A stretch of DNA of 64,000 nucleotides from Marinisporobacter sp. GTDB taxonomy: Bacteria > Bacillota > Clostridia > Peptostreptococcales > Thermotaleaceae. The stretch covers positions 1 through 64,000 of the forward strand of contig JAOARP010000054.1 of assembly GCA_025210525.1 (NCBI GenBank), read 5' to 3'. The position numbers and the translations under genes are program-made. Positions 26,333 through 35,840 of the stretch are shown piece after piece; positions within the stretch are counted from its first letter, which is position 1; each line of letters begins with the position of its first letter. Below the pieces are notes generated by a model. The model was not told the DNA's origin, made no database searches, and was given only the letters and a program-made list of their open reading frames with translations.

Positions 26333-26389
26333 AGAATAGGCAATTGGACAAATCCTTCCTTCATATACATAACCAAAGGGGGCGTGTAT

Positions 26390-26512
26390 ATGGAAATGCC
26401 AGTAAGTATTGAGCAAAAAAAAGTCATTGCAGAATTACTTGCCGATATTATCTATGAGCAGATGTTAAAAGATGCTAATGAAAAAAATGGCGATGCCTCG
26501 AATGATGAATAG
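26390..26512 (+). CDS. Small ORF upstream of recombinase 3
   Basis: 40 residues from ATG 26390 with RBS AAAGGGGGC: MEMPVSIEQKKVIAELLADI followed by an acidic end (NEKNGDASNDE). No family recognised. It ends 60 bases before the recombinase at 26573, with an imperfect hairpin between them (AATGGCTATCT and AGATAGTCATT, 26518-26551). Equivalent in position to the small frames at 21507 and 51870. Confidence 0.55.
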   Translation: MEMPVSIEQKKVIAELLADIIYEQMLKDANEKNGDASNDE

Positions 26513-26572
26513 ATTTTTAATGGCTATCTGATACTAAAGAAAGATAGTCATTCTGTTTATGGAGGGAAGTTT

Positions 26573-28159
26573 ATGAAAAAGCGTGTGATTGGATACACAA
26601 GAGTTAGCACGCAGATGCAGGCAGATGAAGGCTTGTCCCTTGAGGCACAAAAGACCAATCTAGAGGATTATTGTAAAAGATATGATTATGAGTTTTTAGG
26701 AATCTATCAGGATGCAGGACTTTCAGGGAAAAATACCAATAGACCTGAACTGATGAAACTGATTCATGATGCACAAAAAAATCTATTTGATATTGTTGTG
26801 GTATGGAAGATTAGTCGGATCTCTAGAAATTTGAAGGATCTTTTAACTATTGTTGAGGATTTAGAAAAGCATGATATCGCCCTTATTAGCTGTACAGAAC
26901 CCTTTGATACTTCTACCCATTTGGGAAAGGCATTTTTGCAGATATTAGGTACATTTGCAGAGCTGGAAAGAAATACGTTGGCTGAGAATGTAAAAATGTC
27001 TCTTCTGGATAATGCGAAAAAAGGAAAGTGGAATGGTGGATTAGTATATGGTTATGATGCTGTAGATGGAGAACTCTTTGTCAATGAAGAAGAGGCAGCG
27101 GTTGTAAAGGAAATATTTGGTTTATATATACAGGGATGGGGTTATGGGAAAATCATCAACCATTTGAATAGCCAGTATATTAAGTCAAAAAGGGGTGCAG
27201 CATGGACCTTGCAGCAGATCAAGAGGACACTTAGCAATCCCATTTACATAGGGGAAAAATCGTATAATAAAATCATCGACAAAGGAACAAATCCTAGAGT
27301 GAATCCAAAAGAGGAAGCCATTATTATTCATGAAAATTCTCATATTCCTATTATTGAAGAAAGTAGATTTGAATTGGTGCAAAGACTGATGAAATCTAAA
27401 GCTTTGAGAAAGCAAAACCTAAAACATATTCATTTATTATCAGGAATCTTGAAATGTCCTTATTGTCATGAGGGGATGGTTACTAAAAGAGCAGGTGGGA
27501 AAAAAGTAGATGGGGTAAGGGTCTATAGAAACTATTATCAATGTCAGACTTATCATAATAAGAGAGGATGCAGGTCATTCATCGTAAACGAAGAAAAGAT
27601 TGAAGCTGAAGTTTTAGCCCATTTAGTAAAGTTTTTTTCAGATGAGGAGATTGTAAGGTTTACGTTAGTACTTTTGAATAATAAGATCAAAAAGAAAAAT
27701 CAGCCACTTCAAGAAAAATTATCAGAGATTGAAAAAGAACTACATAAAAATAGAGAAGAAATCAATAATTTAATTCACTTTATTTCGAAGACACCGAATA
27801 TTGATCATGCACAATTTGAGGGTGAAGTTCAAAAAAGGCAAAAGGAAATGGAACTGTTGCAAAAAGAGCGAATGAAGAATCTTCAAAGGTGTAATGGAAA
27901 TGGGATAGAAGAAATAGATATTGATACAGCTATGAAGTATGTAAGAGAAATTAAGGACATATTAGAAAACTGTACGGATAGAGAAAAATTAAGAAAGATG
28001 ATAGCAACCATTGTGAGTGATGTACTTGTGGATGAAAATAAGGAGGTTGTGGAGATTAAAGTTTGGTTTAACAATATTACTGCTCTAGAAAATCCTGCTG
28101 TGAGGTTGCCATTAGGTAACTCTCGGGAAAGCGAGAGGAATTGCAATCTATATAAGTAA
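26573..28159 (+). CDS. Large serine recombinase 3
   Basis: 528 residues from ATG 26573 with RBS GGAGGGA. Catalytic Ser about residue 12 in VIGYTRVSTQMQADEGLS; VVWKISRISRNLKDL; the Recombinase domain (KGKWNGGLVYGYDAVDGE, SNPIYIGEKSYN); zinc ribbon (LKCPYCHEGM, YYQCQTYHNKRGC); coiled coil. It is oriented away from the tandem pair, so it may belong to a separate or nested element. Its final codons contain CTCTCGGGAAAGCGAGAG, a small hairpin, so the 3' end may lie at an element boundary. Confidence 0.9.
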   Translation: MKKRVIGYTRVSTQMQADEGLSLEAQKTNLEDYCKRYDYEFLGIYQDAGLSGKNTNRPELMKLIHDAQKNLFDIVVVWKISRISRNLKDLLTIVEDLEKHDIALISCTEPFDTSTHLGKAFLQILGTFAELERNTLAENVKMSLLDNAKKGKWNGGLVYGYDAVDGELFVNEEEAAVVKEIFGLYIQGWGYGKIINHLNSQYIKSKRGAAWTLQQIKRTLSNPIYIGEKSYNKIIDKGTNPRVNPKEEAIIIHENSHIPIIEESRFELVQRLMKSKALRKQNLKHIHLLSGILKCPYCHEGMVTKRAGGKKVDGVRVYRNYYQCQTYHNKRGCRSFIVNEEKIEAEVLAHLVKFFSDEEIVRFTLVLLNNKIKKKNQPLQEKLSEIEKELHKNREEINNLIHFISKTPNIDHAQFEGEVQKRQKEMELLQKERMKNLQRCNGNGIEEIDIDTAMKYVREIKDILENCTDREKLRKMIATIVSDVLVDENKEVVEIKVWFNNITALENPAVRLPLGNSRESERNCNLYK

Positions 28160-28523
28160 CCAATCTATAAATATAAAAGTTTCAGAAAATATAAAATATC
28201 AAGATCTAAATTTTATAAAAACAGATAATAAAAGAGATGCACTAATAATGTAATTCAATTCATATATTAAAAAAATGTTAAAAATTAGCTTATATAAGTA
28301 TATTCATACTTTAAATTTTGGTAGAATGAATTGACGAAAGATATTTATTCTTATAGAATGATAGAATACTTAGTCTACACTCTAAAATAACATAGAAAAT
28401 TAGATGGCATCAAAGTTTCTTAATGAAGTTAAAATTATAACAAATTTTTATATTTTTATAAAAAGTTATTGTCCAAATATAATAAAATAAGAAATTATAT
28501 GATACATATGAAAAAACAGAAGG
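28160..28523. other. A/T-rich intergenic region after recombinase 3
   Basis: About 360 bases with no gene or clear repeat. It must contain the right end of the recombinase-3 element if that is intact, and the promoter of the GGDEF-EAL gene, but I could not find a matching att half elsewhere in the window. Confidence 0.4.
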
Positions 28524-30620
28524 GTGGTACAAGAAGAGAAAATTATGATGAGAAGCATATTTGATAAGAGAAAACCTTCAATTTTAGTAGTAGATGATTC
28601 TAAACTCATGAGAGTTACGTTTAAGAAGTTTTTGGAAAATGAAGGTTGTGAGGTAATTGAGGCTGAAAATGGTAGGAATGCTCTTGATTTATTTTTAGAA
28701 TTAAAACCGGATATTATTCTGATGGATTTTGTAATGCCTGGGATTGATGGTGTTGCTGCCTGTGCAAAATTACAAGAATTACCTGATGGGGAAAATACTC
28801 CTGTTATTATGATTACTTCTCTTGAAGATGAGGATTCTGTAAATTTAGCATTTGATGCGGGTGCTACTGATTATATTAGTAAACCTATAAACTGGGCAGT
28901 TTTACGACAAAGATTAAATCGGTTATTGCGTGCAAGACATACAGAAATGAATCTGAATCAAAGTGAGGCATTTGCCCACTCTATCATTAATCATGCTATT
29001 GAAGGAATCGTTACTATTGATATAAATGGAATAATTGAATATATTAATCCTGCTGCTGAAAAAATTTTTGGATATATGGCGAGTGAAATAGTAGGGGAAA
29101 ATATTGATACAATTATTCCAAAGCTATATTACAAAGAGGATGAAGAACTTGATGAAAAATATCAATTTATTGATAAGAATAGGGAAATTGTAGGTAAAAG
29201 AAAGGATGAATCTACATTACCTATTGATCTTACAATAAGTAAGTTTTATGCAGGAAAGAAATGTTTTTTTACTATAATGTTACGTGATATTACAGAAAGA
29301 AAACAATATGAAGAAAGGATTAGATATCAAGCTTTTTATGATTCTTTAACAGGGCTACCTAATAGACTTTTATTGAAGGAACGTATGGGACTTGAGATTG
29401 CTCATGCCAAACAAACTAGTCAGAAATTAGCGTTAATGTATCTTGATTTAGACCGATTTAAATTGATTAATGACACTTTAGGACATGATATAGGGGATAA
29501 GTTATTAAAAGAAATTGCTGAAAGATTAAAGGCATGTGTACGTCAAGATGATACAGTTGCTCGTATAGGTGGAGATGAATTTGTAACTTTATTACCTGGA
29601 ATTAATCGTGGAGAAAACGTAGGTAAAATAGCTAATAAAATCCTTGAGGCCATTAGAGAACCTGTAATAATAGAGGAGCATGAAATGTATCTTACCATTA
29701 GTATAGGTGTCACTATTTTTCCTGATGATGGTGAAAATGATGAAAATTTACTAACAAATGCTGATGTTGCTATGTATAGGGCAAAAGAAAAGGGTAAAAA
29801 TAACTTCCAACTTTATACACCAGAATTAAATGATAAGGCGCTTGAACGATTAGCTATGGAAAATAGTTTACGACGAGCTTTAGAATATAAGGAGTTTGTA
29901 GTTTATTACCAACCTAAAGTAGATGCTAAAAATGAAGAAGTGATTGGAATGGAAGCTTTAATACGTTGGCAACATCCAAATTGGGGCTTGGTGCCACCTT
30001 ATAAGTTTATTCCTATAGCAGAAGAAACAGGGCTAATTGTACCTATTGGTGAGTGGGTATTACATACTGCTTGTGCACAAAATAAAGCATTACAAAATGC
30101 AGGATTTCCTCCTTTAACGGTGGCAGTAAATCTTTCAGCTCGTCAATTCGAGCTACAAGACTTAACGAAGATGGTGTCCAAGATATTAGAAGAAACAGGA
30201 CTTGATCCTCAATATTTAGAACTAGAAATTACAGAAAGTATAGCTATGCAAAATATTGAACATACATTAAAAATGATTAATGAATTAAAAGAAATGGGTG
30301 TAAAGTTCGCTATAGATGATTTTGGTACAGGGTATTCTTCTTTAAGCCAATTAAATAGTTTCTCAATAAACAAATTAAAAATTGACAGATCTTTTGTAAG
30401 TAAGATCGGTGGAAAAGATGGAAATTCAATCATCGCATCAACTGTATTGGCTTTAGGAAAGAGTCTGGAGTTAGGAGTAGTTGCTGAAGGGGTAGAAACG
30501 AAAGAACAGGTTGAGTTTTTTAAGGAAAATGAGTGTGATGAGATGCAAGGCTATTATTTTGGAAGACCTATGTCTAATGAAAAATTCGAAAAATTTTATT
30601 ATGAAAAATTGAATAAATAG
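28524..30620 (+). CDS. REC-PAS-GGDEF-EAL cyclic-di-GMP signalling protein
   Basis: 698 residues from GTG 28524; ATG 28545 is an alternative. Receiver domain about 18-135 (VVDDSKLMRV, DIILMDFVMPGIDG with the phospho-Asp, YISKP). PAS about 150-260 (AFAHSIINHAIEGIVTIDI). GGDEF about 270-435 with intact RIGGDEF and RxxD-like positions not checked. EAL about 450-690 with EALIRW, NLSARQFE, EITESIAM, AIDDFGTGYSSL, KIDRSF and AEGVET, all residues needed for c-di-GMP hydrolysis visible. Likely phosphodiesterase, possibly bifunctional, controlled by phosphorylation; no kinase lies next to it. Confidence 0.95.
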   Translation: MVQEEKIMMRSIFDKRKPSILVVDDSKLMRVTFKKFLENEGCEVIEAENGRNALDLFLELKPDIILMDFVMPGIDGVAACAKLQELPDGENTPVIMITSLEDEDSVNLAFDAGATDYISKPINWAVLRQRLNRLLRARHTEMNLNQSEAFAHSIINHAIEGIVTIDINGIIEYINPAAEKIFGYMASEIVGENIDTIIPKLYYKEDEELDEKYQFIDKNREIVGKRKDESTLPIDLTISKFYAGKKCFFTIMLRDITERKQYEERIRYQAFYDSLTGLPNRLLLKERMGLEIAHAKQTSQKLALMYLDLDRFKLINDTLGHDIGDKLLKEIAERLKACVRQDDTVARIGGDEFVTLLPGINRGENVGKIANKILEAIREPVIIEEHEMYLTISIGVTIFPDDGENDENLLTNADVAMYRAKEKGKNNFQLYTPELNDKALERLAMENSLRRALEYKEFVVYYQPKVDAKNEEVIGMEALIRWQHPNWGLVPPYKFIPIAEETGLIVPIGEWVLHTACAQNKALQNAGFPPLTVAVNLSARQFELQDLTKMVSKILEETGLDPQYLELEITESIAMQNIEHTLKMINELKEMGVKFAIDDFGTGYSSLSQLNSFSINKLKIDRSFVSKIGGKDGNSIIASTVLALGKSLELGVVAEGVETKEQVEFFKENECDEMQGYYFGRPMSNEKFEKFYYEKLNK

Positions 30621-30627
30621 AAATTAA

Positions 30628-30666
30628 AAAAATACCCAGTTTATAAATCATAACGGGGTATTTTTT
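30628..30666. terminator. Bidirectional terminator
   Basis: AAAAAATACCC and GGGTATTTTTT around a short loop, between the convergent GGDEF-EAL and endonuclease-family genes. Confidence 0.8.
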
Positions 30667-30688
30667 ATTATGCTATTGATGAAAAATA

Positions 30689-31366
30689 TTATATTAAAAT
30701 ATCTACCATAACAGGATAATGATCAGACATTGTTATGGGAATAACGTTGTAATGGAGTATTTGTATAGAATGAGAGGTGAATATATAATCAATACGCTTT
30801 TTTGATGGAATAAAGGTTGGCAAGAATGATTTTTTCATTTTTTTTGCAGTATCGATCATTCTAAGAGAATTAAATTTTGGAGTAGTAGTATTAAAATCTC
30901 CCATTAAAATAGTGGGAGAATGAAGTGAATGGATGAATCTTTCAATTTCTTCAAATTGTTTATTTCTTTCATCTATAGTTAGACCTAGATGGGTATTTAA
31001 GACATTAAAATTTTTATCTCCTACTTTTAAAATTGTATGGATTAAGCCACGTTGTTCTTTTTCGCTAGACAAGGGAAGATAATGGACTTCTAATATTTTA
31101 AAAGAGGTAAAAGTCCCTACACCATAGAAACCATTTCCAATTTTTACGTTTGGTGCAAAGGCATAGTTCATTTTTAAAGCATCCTCTATTTGACTAATCT
31201 GATTGCCACGTTGATTATTCTCGTTGATTTCTTGGATACCAATAACATGAGCATGATTGTTTTTGAGAAATTCAATAATAGGATTTAATTGAGGAATATT
31301 TGATAAATCCTTTCCACTGTGAATATTATAGGTTATGACTTTTAAAAAATATCGATCATTTTTCAT
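30689..31366 (-). CDS. Endonuclease/exonuclease/phosphatase family protein
   Basis: 225 residues with RBS AAGGAGGA. EEP motifs in order: VITYNIHSGKD, IGIQEINEN, NVLNTHLGLT, ILMGDFNTT, RIDYIFTS, MSDHYPVMVDI. These supply the metal-binding Asn, Glu, Asp and the Asp-His pair of the DNase I-like fold. Substrate (DNA, phosphoinositide or other phosphodiester) is not predictable. No signal peptide, so cytoplasmic. Confidence 0.9.
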   Translation of the reverse strand: MKNDRYFLKVITYNIHSGKDLSNIPQLNPIIEFLKNNHAHVIGIQEINENNQRGNQISQIEDALKMNYAFAPNVKIGNGFYGVGTFTSFKILEVHYLPLSSEKEQRGLIHTILKVGDKNFNVLNTHLGLTIDERNKQFEEIERFIHSLHSPTILMGDFNTTTPKFNSLRMIDTAKKMKKSFLPTFIPSKKRIDYIFTSHSIQILHYNVIPITMSDHYPVMVDILI

Positions 31367-31499
31367 GAAAATCCTCCTTAGGATAGATCTTAATGGATAA
31401 TTATTTTTTATAGATTTATTGTACTCAATATAAAAAATAGAAAGTAGACATAGTTAGTTTACAATCTTAATCTATTAGATAATATGTTAGAGATTGTTA

Positions 31500-31690
31500 T
31501 TATAGTAGAAAAATGGTAAAATATAGTGAGGCTGAGAAGGTGGCAAGAGCTTACTTCAAGGCGAGTGTTTTTTCTAAAGCCGAGGTTTTTCTGAGGTTAA
31601 GGGGGTGTAAGGATGAGTTTTATCACATTAAATAGTCCTCCTTAATAGATAGGTGTTCATATATATTTCATAATCTATTAAAGGAGGAAT
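31500..31690 (+). promoter_or_regulatory. Structured leader with anti-Shine-Dalgarno hairpin before hydG
   Basis: A promoter-like stretch near 31500-31525 is followed by an unusually G-rich leader (GAGGCTGAGAAGGTGGC, GGTTAAGGGGGTG). At 31637-31690 TCCTCCTTAATAGAT pairs with ATCTATTAAAGGAGGA, one base bulged, so the hydG RBS AGGAGGA is sealed in the 3' arm; the arm is followed by ATTTTT and could also terminate. Inference: a ligand- or protein-responsive leader. I could not match it to a known riboswitch class. Confidence 0.55.
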
Positions 31691-31694
31691 TTTT

Positions 31695-33101
31695 ATGAAA
31701 AAAGATTTTATTAATGAAGAAGAAATTTTTAGTTTTTTAGAAAAGGGAAAAAATCCAGATCCAATAGAAATAAGAGAAATTATAGCAAAATCTAAAGGGA
31801 AGAATCGATTAGATCCTCATGAAACAGCAAAATTATTACACGTAAATGATCCAGAATTATTGGATGAGATGTTTAAGGCAGCATCACAAATTAAACAAGA
31901 TGTCTATGGAAATAGAATCGTATTTTTTGCGCCTCTATATGTAGGAAACAAATGTATTAATAATTGTATATACTGCGGATTTAGAAGGGATAATAAAAAA
32001 ATTATTCGAAAAACATTAACAAAAGAAGAGCTACAAAATGAAGTAAAAGCTATGGTTAGAAAGGGTCATAAAAGAACAATCCTTGTATTTGGAGAACATC
32101 CAGTTTATGATGCTGATTATATTTCAGATGTCCTTCAAACTGTTTATGCCACAAAGGAAGGTCGAGGAGAGATTAGAAGAGCCAATATTAATGCAGCCCC
32201 AATGGATGTAGAAGGGTATAAAAAACTTCATGATGTGGGAATTGGCACTTATCAAATTTTTCAAGAGACTTATCATCATGATACTTATAGAAAGCTTCAT
32301 CCAAAAGGAGATCTAAAAGGTGATTATCAGTGGAGACTTTATGGATTAGATAGAGCTATTGAAGCAGGAATTGATGATGTAGGTATTGGAGCGCTTTTTG
32401 GAGTCTATGATTGGAAGTTTGAAGTTATGGGATTGTTGTATCATACTATTCATTTAGAGAATACATTTGGAGGAATAGGACCTCATACCATTTCATTCCC
32501 AAGACTTGAACCAGCTTTAAATACACCTTTTACAATAGGTTCTAAATATCTTGTTTCTGATGAAGCCTTTAAAAAGATTATCACGATTATACGTTTATCC
32601 GTTCCTTATACAGGGATGATTTTAACGGCAAGAGAAAGACCTGAAATAAGGGATGAACTAATTCCTATTGGTATTTCTCAAATCGATGCAGGTTCAAGAA
32701 TTGGTATAGGGGGCTATGAAGAAGCAGAAAAAGGACTTATTCCTGAAAAAGAACAATTTCAATTAGGAGATATAAGATCACTAGACGAAGTTATAAGAAA
32801 GGTCTGTGAGTTTGGTTATGTTACGTCCTTTTGTACTGCTGGATACAGAGCAGGAAGAACAGGAGATCATTTTATGTCATTGGCAAGACCAGGGCATGTA
32901 CATAGATATTGTATGCCGAATGCTATGCTTACTTTTAAAGAATATTTATTAGACTATGCATCTGAAGAAACAAGAATGGCAGGAGAGAAAGTGATTCAAG
33001 ATGAGTTGAATCGTTTTAATAAAAATTATCCTGATAGAGGGATGTTACTTGAGCAGAAATTGAAGCAAATTGAAGAAGGTAATAGAGATGTGTATATATA
33101 A
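31695..33101 (+). CDS. hydG: HydG-like radical SAM protein with altered auxiliary-cluster motif
   Basis: 468 residues, the usual HydG length. Radical SAM motif CINNCIYC (C87, C91, C94; CX3CX2C). HydG-specific stretches: GPHTISFPRLEPALNTPF and RAGRTGDHFMSLARPGH. HydG cleaves tyrosine and builds the Fe-CO-CN synthon for the [FeFe]-hydrogenase H-cluster, using a C-terminal cluster bound by CX2CX22C. Here that motif is C380-TA-G383-X22-C406: the middle cysteine is glycine. No hydE, hydF or hydrogenase gene is in the window. It may be a functionally diverged paralogue. Confidence 0.85.
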   Translation: MKKDFINEEEIFSFLEKGKNPDPIEIREIIAKSKGKNRLDPHETAKLLHVNDPELLDEMFKAASQIKQDVYGNRIVFFAPLYVGNKCINNCIYCGFRRDNKKIIRKTLTKEELQNEVKAMVRKGHKRTILVFGEHPVYDADYISDVLQTVYATKEGRGEIRRANINAAPMDVEGYKKLHDVGIGTYQIFQETYHHDTYRKLHPKGDLKGDYQWRLYGLDRAIEAGIDDVGIGALFGVYDWKFEVMGLLYHTIHLENTFGGIGPHTISFPRLEPALNTPFTIGSKYLVSDEAFKKIITIIRLSVPYTGMILTARERPEIRDELIPIGISQIDAGSRIGIGGYEEAEKGLIPEKEQFQLGDIRSLDEVIRKVCEFGYVTSFCTAGYRAGRTGDHFMSLARPGHVHRYCMPNAMLTFKEYLLDYASEETRMAGEKVIQDELNRFNKNYPDRGMLLEQKLKQIEEGNRDVYI

Positions 33102-33414
33102 GGAAGATTTTAAAATATGGCTAGAAGAGCTCTTAAAATCAGCTATGAAAGAGAAACGGTTAGAGGGCTCTTTAGAAAAGCTTTGTAATGATATTACAAA
33201 TTATTATCCAGATATAAAAATTTGGTTTGCAGAAAAGCTTGGGAAACGTTGGTCTTATATAACAGGTGCAGGGATGGAATCTTTTATGCAATCTGAAAAA
33301 GTGTCTATTACGAGTAAGTATGGTGTATTTTTACAAAATGCTGATAATATTTCTTGTGAGGAGAAGGAGAACATATTTGCTCTTATGAAAATTATTTGTA
33401 CCATAAAATCATGA
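33088..33414 (+). CDS. Small protein coupled to hydG-like gene, unknown function
   Basis: 108 residues from ATG 33088, overlapping the end of the hydG-like gene by 14 bases, so translational coupling is likely; an upstream in-frame ATG at 33070 lies deeper inside hydG. Charged helical sequence (FKIWLEELLKSAMKEKRLEG, WFAEKLGKRWSYITGAGME) with two short cysteine contexts (NISCEEKEN, IICTIKS). I do not recognise it. Its coupling suggests it works with the HydG-like enzyme. Confidence 0.65.
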   Translation: MCIYKEDFKIWLEELLKSAMKEKRLEGSLEKLCNDITNYYPDIKIWFAEKLGKRWSYITGAGMESFMQSEKVSITSKYGVFLQNADNISCEEKENIFALMKIICTIKS

Positions 33415-33519
33415 TCTAGTATAGTATACCTTTTACAGGAGTACGTAAGAGGTGTACTTTTATTTTTTATTTGTTAAGATGAAAAATATATTATTTGAGA
33501 GATGAGAACATAAAATTGT

Positions 33520-33571
33520 AACTAAATCATTCCTTGGAAACATATTTATATAAGAAGGGGGTGATTTTTTG
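33520..33571 (+). promoter_or_regulatory. RBS-sequestering hairpin of full-length yunB
   Basis: AAATCATTCCTT pairs with AAGGGGGTGATTT over 12 positions including three G-U pairs, and the right arm holds the yunB RBS followed by a T run. This is the same hairpin carried by the seven repeat units. It could attenuate transcription from upstream or block yunB translation until melted. Confidence 0.6.
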
Positions 33572-34255
33572 CGTTATAGGAGATATCGCCGTAGAAAGAT
33601 GAAAGGTAGCTTGAAAGTTTTTATTAGTATATTACTTATCTTTTTAATACTTATTTATGGATTTATGCTAGTTGATCAGAAAATAAAGCCTGCATTCATA
33701 GCAATAGCAGAGGTGAAAGCCAGAGAAATTGCAACTCGTGCAATTAATGAATCTGTAAACACAAAAGTTTCACAAGATATAAAATATCAAGATTTAATTC
33801 TTATTAGAACAGATAATGAAGGAAATGTAACTATGATGCAAGCAAATACCATGATGATGAATAAATTAGCATCACAGGTTGCTCTGTTAGTTCAAGATAA
33901 AATTAAGCAAATTAAGGCTTCCTCAGTACAAGTTCCTTTAGGGACAGTATTTGAGAGTCAGCTCTTAGCCAAATATGGACCTAAAATTAACATTAATGTG
34001 ACACCCATTGGAATGGTAAATGTAAATTTCAAAACAGAATTTGAACAATCAGGGATTAATCAAACAAGACATAAGATTTATTTAGTTGTAAGAACACAAG
34101 TAAGAATCATTGTTCCATTTTCTTCTAAAGCTACGATGGTAGAAACAGCTATACCTATTGCAGAAACAATTATTGTAGGAAAAGTGCCTCAAAATTATAT
34201 TTTTGTGCCTAAAGATGAAATGATGAACTTAGTTCCAAACGAGATATCACAATAA
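33569..34255 (+). CDS. yunB: YunB-family sporulation protein (full length)
   Basis: 228 residues from TTG 33569. Basic N-terminus, one membrane anchor (about residues 15-36), then an extracytoplasmic domain: VKAREIATRAINESVN, GNVTMMQANTMMMNKLASQV, VPLGTVFESQLLAKYGPKI, RTQVRIIVPF, VPQNYIFVPKD. Known: yunB belongs to the mother-cell sporulation programme in Bacillus and is needed for proper spore formation. Its first 49 codons plus the upstream hairpin are the source-like segment repeated seven times at 0.3-13.5 kb; the match stops abruptly after GAGGTGAA at about 33718. Confidence 0.92.
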   Translation: MRYRRYRRRKMKGSLKVFISILLIFLILIYGFMLVDQKIKPAFIAIAEVKAREIATRAINESVNTKVSQDIKYQDLILIRTDNEGNVTMMQANTMMMNKLASQVALLVQDKIKQIKASSVQVPLGTVFESQLLAKYGPKININVTPIGMVNVNFKTEFEQSGINQTRHKIYLVVRTQVRIIVPFSSKATMVETAIPIAETIIVGKVPQNYIFVPKDEMMNLVPNEISQ

Positions 34256-34292
34256 AACTGCTATAAATTTAGTAGCAGTTTTATTTTTGTGA
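34256..34292 (+). terminator. Terminator of yunB
   Basis: AAACTGCTA and TAGCAGTTT arms followed by TATTTTT, immediately after the stop. Confidence 0.75.
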
Positions 34293-34487
34293 AGAAAAAG
34301 AAATATTATGTATAAATTTAAAAAGGAGAATGATCTAAAGTTATATTGAAGTTATGAAAATAATTGGAAAGCTGTCAATAATATAAAATGTTTTATAGGT
34401 TTAAATTTTTAAAATTTCCATATGATAAATATAATGAGGGTAAAAACAGAAAACTATTGAAATATGAAAAGGAGGAAGAGTAAGGGT

Positions 34488-35840
34488 ATGGCAAATATAA
34501 ATCCGAATCAAGAAAGAGAACAATGGGGCTCTAAAATAGGATTTATTTTAGCAGCCGCAGGTTCAGCTGTAGGTTTAGGAAACTTATGGAAGTTTCCGTA
34601 TATGGCGGGGAAAAATGGTGGAGGTGCTTTTGTACTTGTATATTTTATAATATTATTTTTTGTAGGTTTTACATTAATGTTAGCTGAAATTACTCTAGGT
34701 AGGCATACTCAATTAAATGCAATTGGCGCCTATAGAAGAATACGTAAAAATTTTGCATGGGTTGGAGGACTGGGGGTTTTAGCTGGATTTTTGATTCTTT
34801 CATATTATAGTGTTGTAGGTGGGTGGGTAATCAATTATCTAGTGAAATCATTAAGTGGTGCATTAAATATTACAGATGCAGAAGTTTTAGGCAATATGTT
34901 TGGGGAATTAATCTCTGGAACAACTATACCTATTTTTTATCATGGATTATTTATGCTAATAACTCTTTTGATTGTACTTGGAGGGATTGGTGGAGGTATT
35001 GAAAAATCTAGTAAAATTTTAATGCCTGGACTTTTCATAATGATCATTATTCTTGCCATTCGTGCTATGACTTTACCAGGTGCTACGGAAGGAATTAAGT
35101 ACCTTTTAGTACCTGATTTTGAAAAGATGAATATGAGCGTTGTACTAGATGCACTTGGACAAGTATTTTTCTCATTAAGTTTAGGAATGGGATGTATGAT
35201 TACTTATGGGAGTTATTTGAGTAAAGATACAAATATTCCACAAAGTGCAACAATTATTCCCCTTATTGATACAGGAGTGGCTTTACTTGCAGGACTTGCA
35301 GTATTACCAGCAGTTTTTGCTTTTGGATTTGAACCATCAGCAGGACCTGGATTGATCTTTATTACATTTCCTGCAGTGTTTGCACAAATGCCTTTGGGGA
35401 CATTTTTTGCAGCTATGTTTTTTGTATTAGTGTTATTTGCGGCTTTATCCTCATCTATTTCATTATTAGAAGTATGTGTTTCTTATGTGGTGGATGAATG
35501 GAAAATAAATCGTAAGACGGCTACAATTGGACTTGGATTAACATTATTTTTAATAGGGATTCCATGTTCTTTATCTCTCGGACCTTGGGCAGATATTCAT
35601 ATATTACCAGGGAAAGGCTTCTTCGATACTTTTGATTTTGTAACAAGTAATGTTTTACTGCCATTAGGCGGGTTATTATTATGTGTAGTTGTGGGATGGA
35701 TTTGGGGAACAGATAAGGCTATTAAGGAAGCTACAAATGATGGAAAGTTAGAATTCAAGTTATCTAGTATTTGGGCATTCCTTATTAAATATGTTGGACC
35801 AGTAGCTATTTCTATCGTATTTATACGTTCATTGCTATGA
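34488..35840 (+). CDS. Sodium-dependent SNF-family (NSS) transporter
   Basis: 450 residues from ATG 34488; GGAGG lies 12 bases upstream, while ATG 34464 has none. LeuT-fold signature at the start, GFILAAAGSAVGLGNLWKFP and GKNGGGAF, then eleven or so membrane segments. Members co-transport Na+ with amino acids or amines; the 11-helix length is typical of bacterial forms lacking helix 12. Substrate unknown. Its own terminator follows at 35843-35875 (AGGTCGG with CCGATCT). Confidence 0.92.
   Translation: MANINPNQEREQWGSKIGFILAAAGSAVGLGNLWKFPYMAGKNGGGAFVLVYFIILFFVGFTLMLAEITLGRHTQLNAIGAYRRIRKNFAWVGGLGVLAGFLILSYYSVVGGWVINYLVKSLSGALNITDAEVLGNMFGELISGTTIPIFYHGLFMLITLLIVLGGIGGGIEKSSKILMPGLFIMIIILAIRAMTLPGATEGIKYLLVPDFEKMNMSVVLDALGQVFFSLSLGMGCMITYGSYLSKDTNIPQSATIIPLIDTGVALLAGLAVLPAVFAFGFEPSAGPGLIFITFPAVFAQMPLGTFFAAMFFVLVLFAALSSSISLLEVCVSYVVDEWKINRKTATIGLGLTLFLIGIPCSLSLGPWADIHILPGKGFFDTFDFVTSNVLLPLGGLLLCVVVGWIWGTDKAIKEATNDGKLEFKLSSIWAFLIKYVGPVAISIVFIRSLL

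Noticed and set aside
31500..31640. TPP riboswitch before hydG, suggested by GGCTGAGAAGG
   Set aside because: The second conserved TPP segment (ACCTGATC) is absent.
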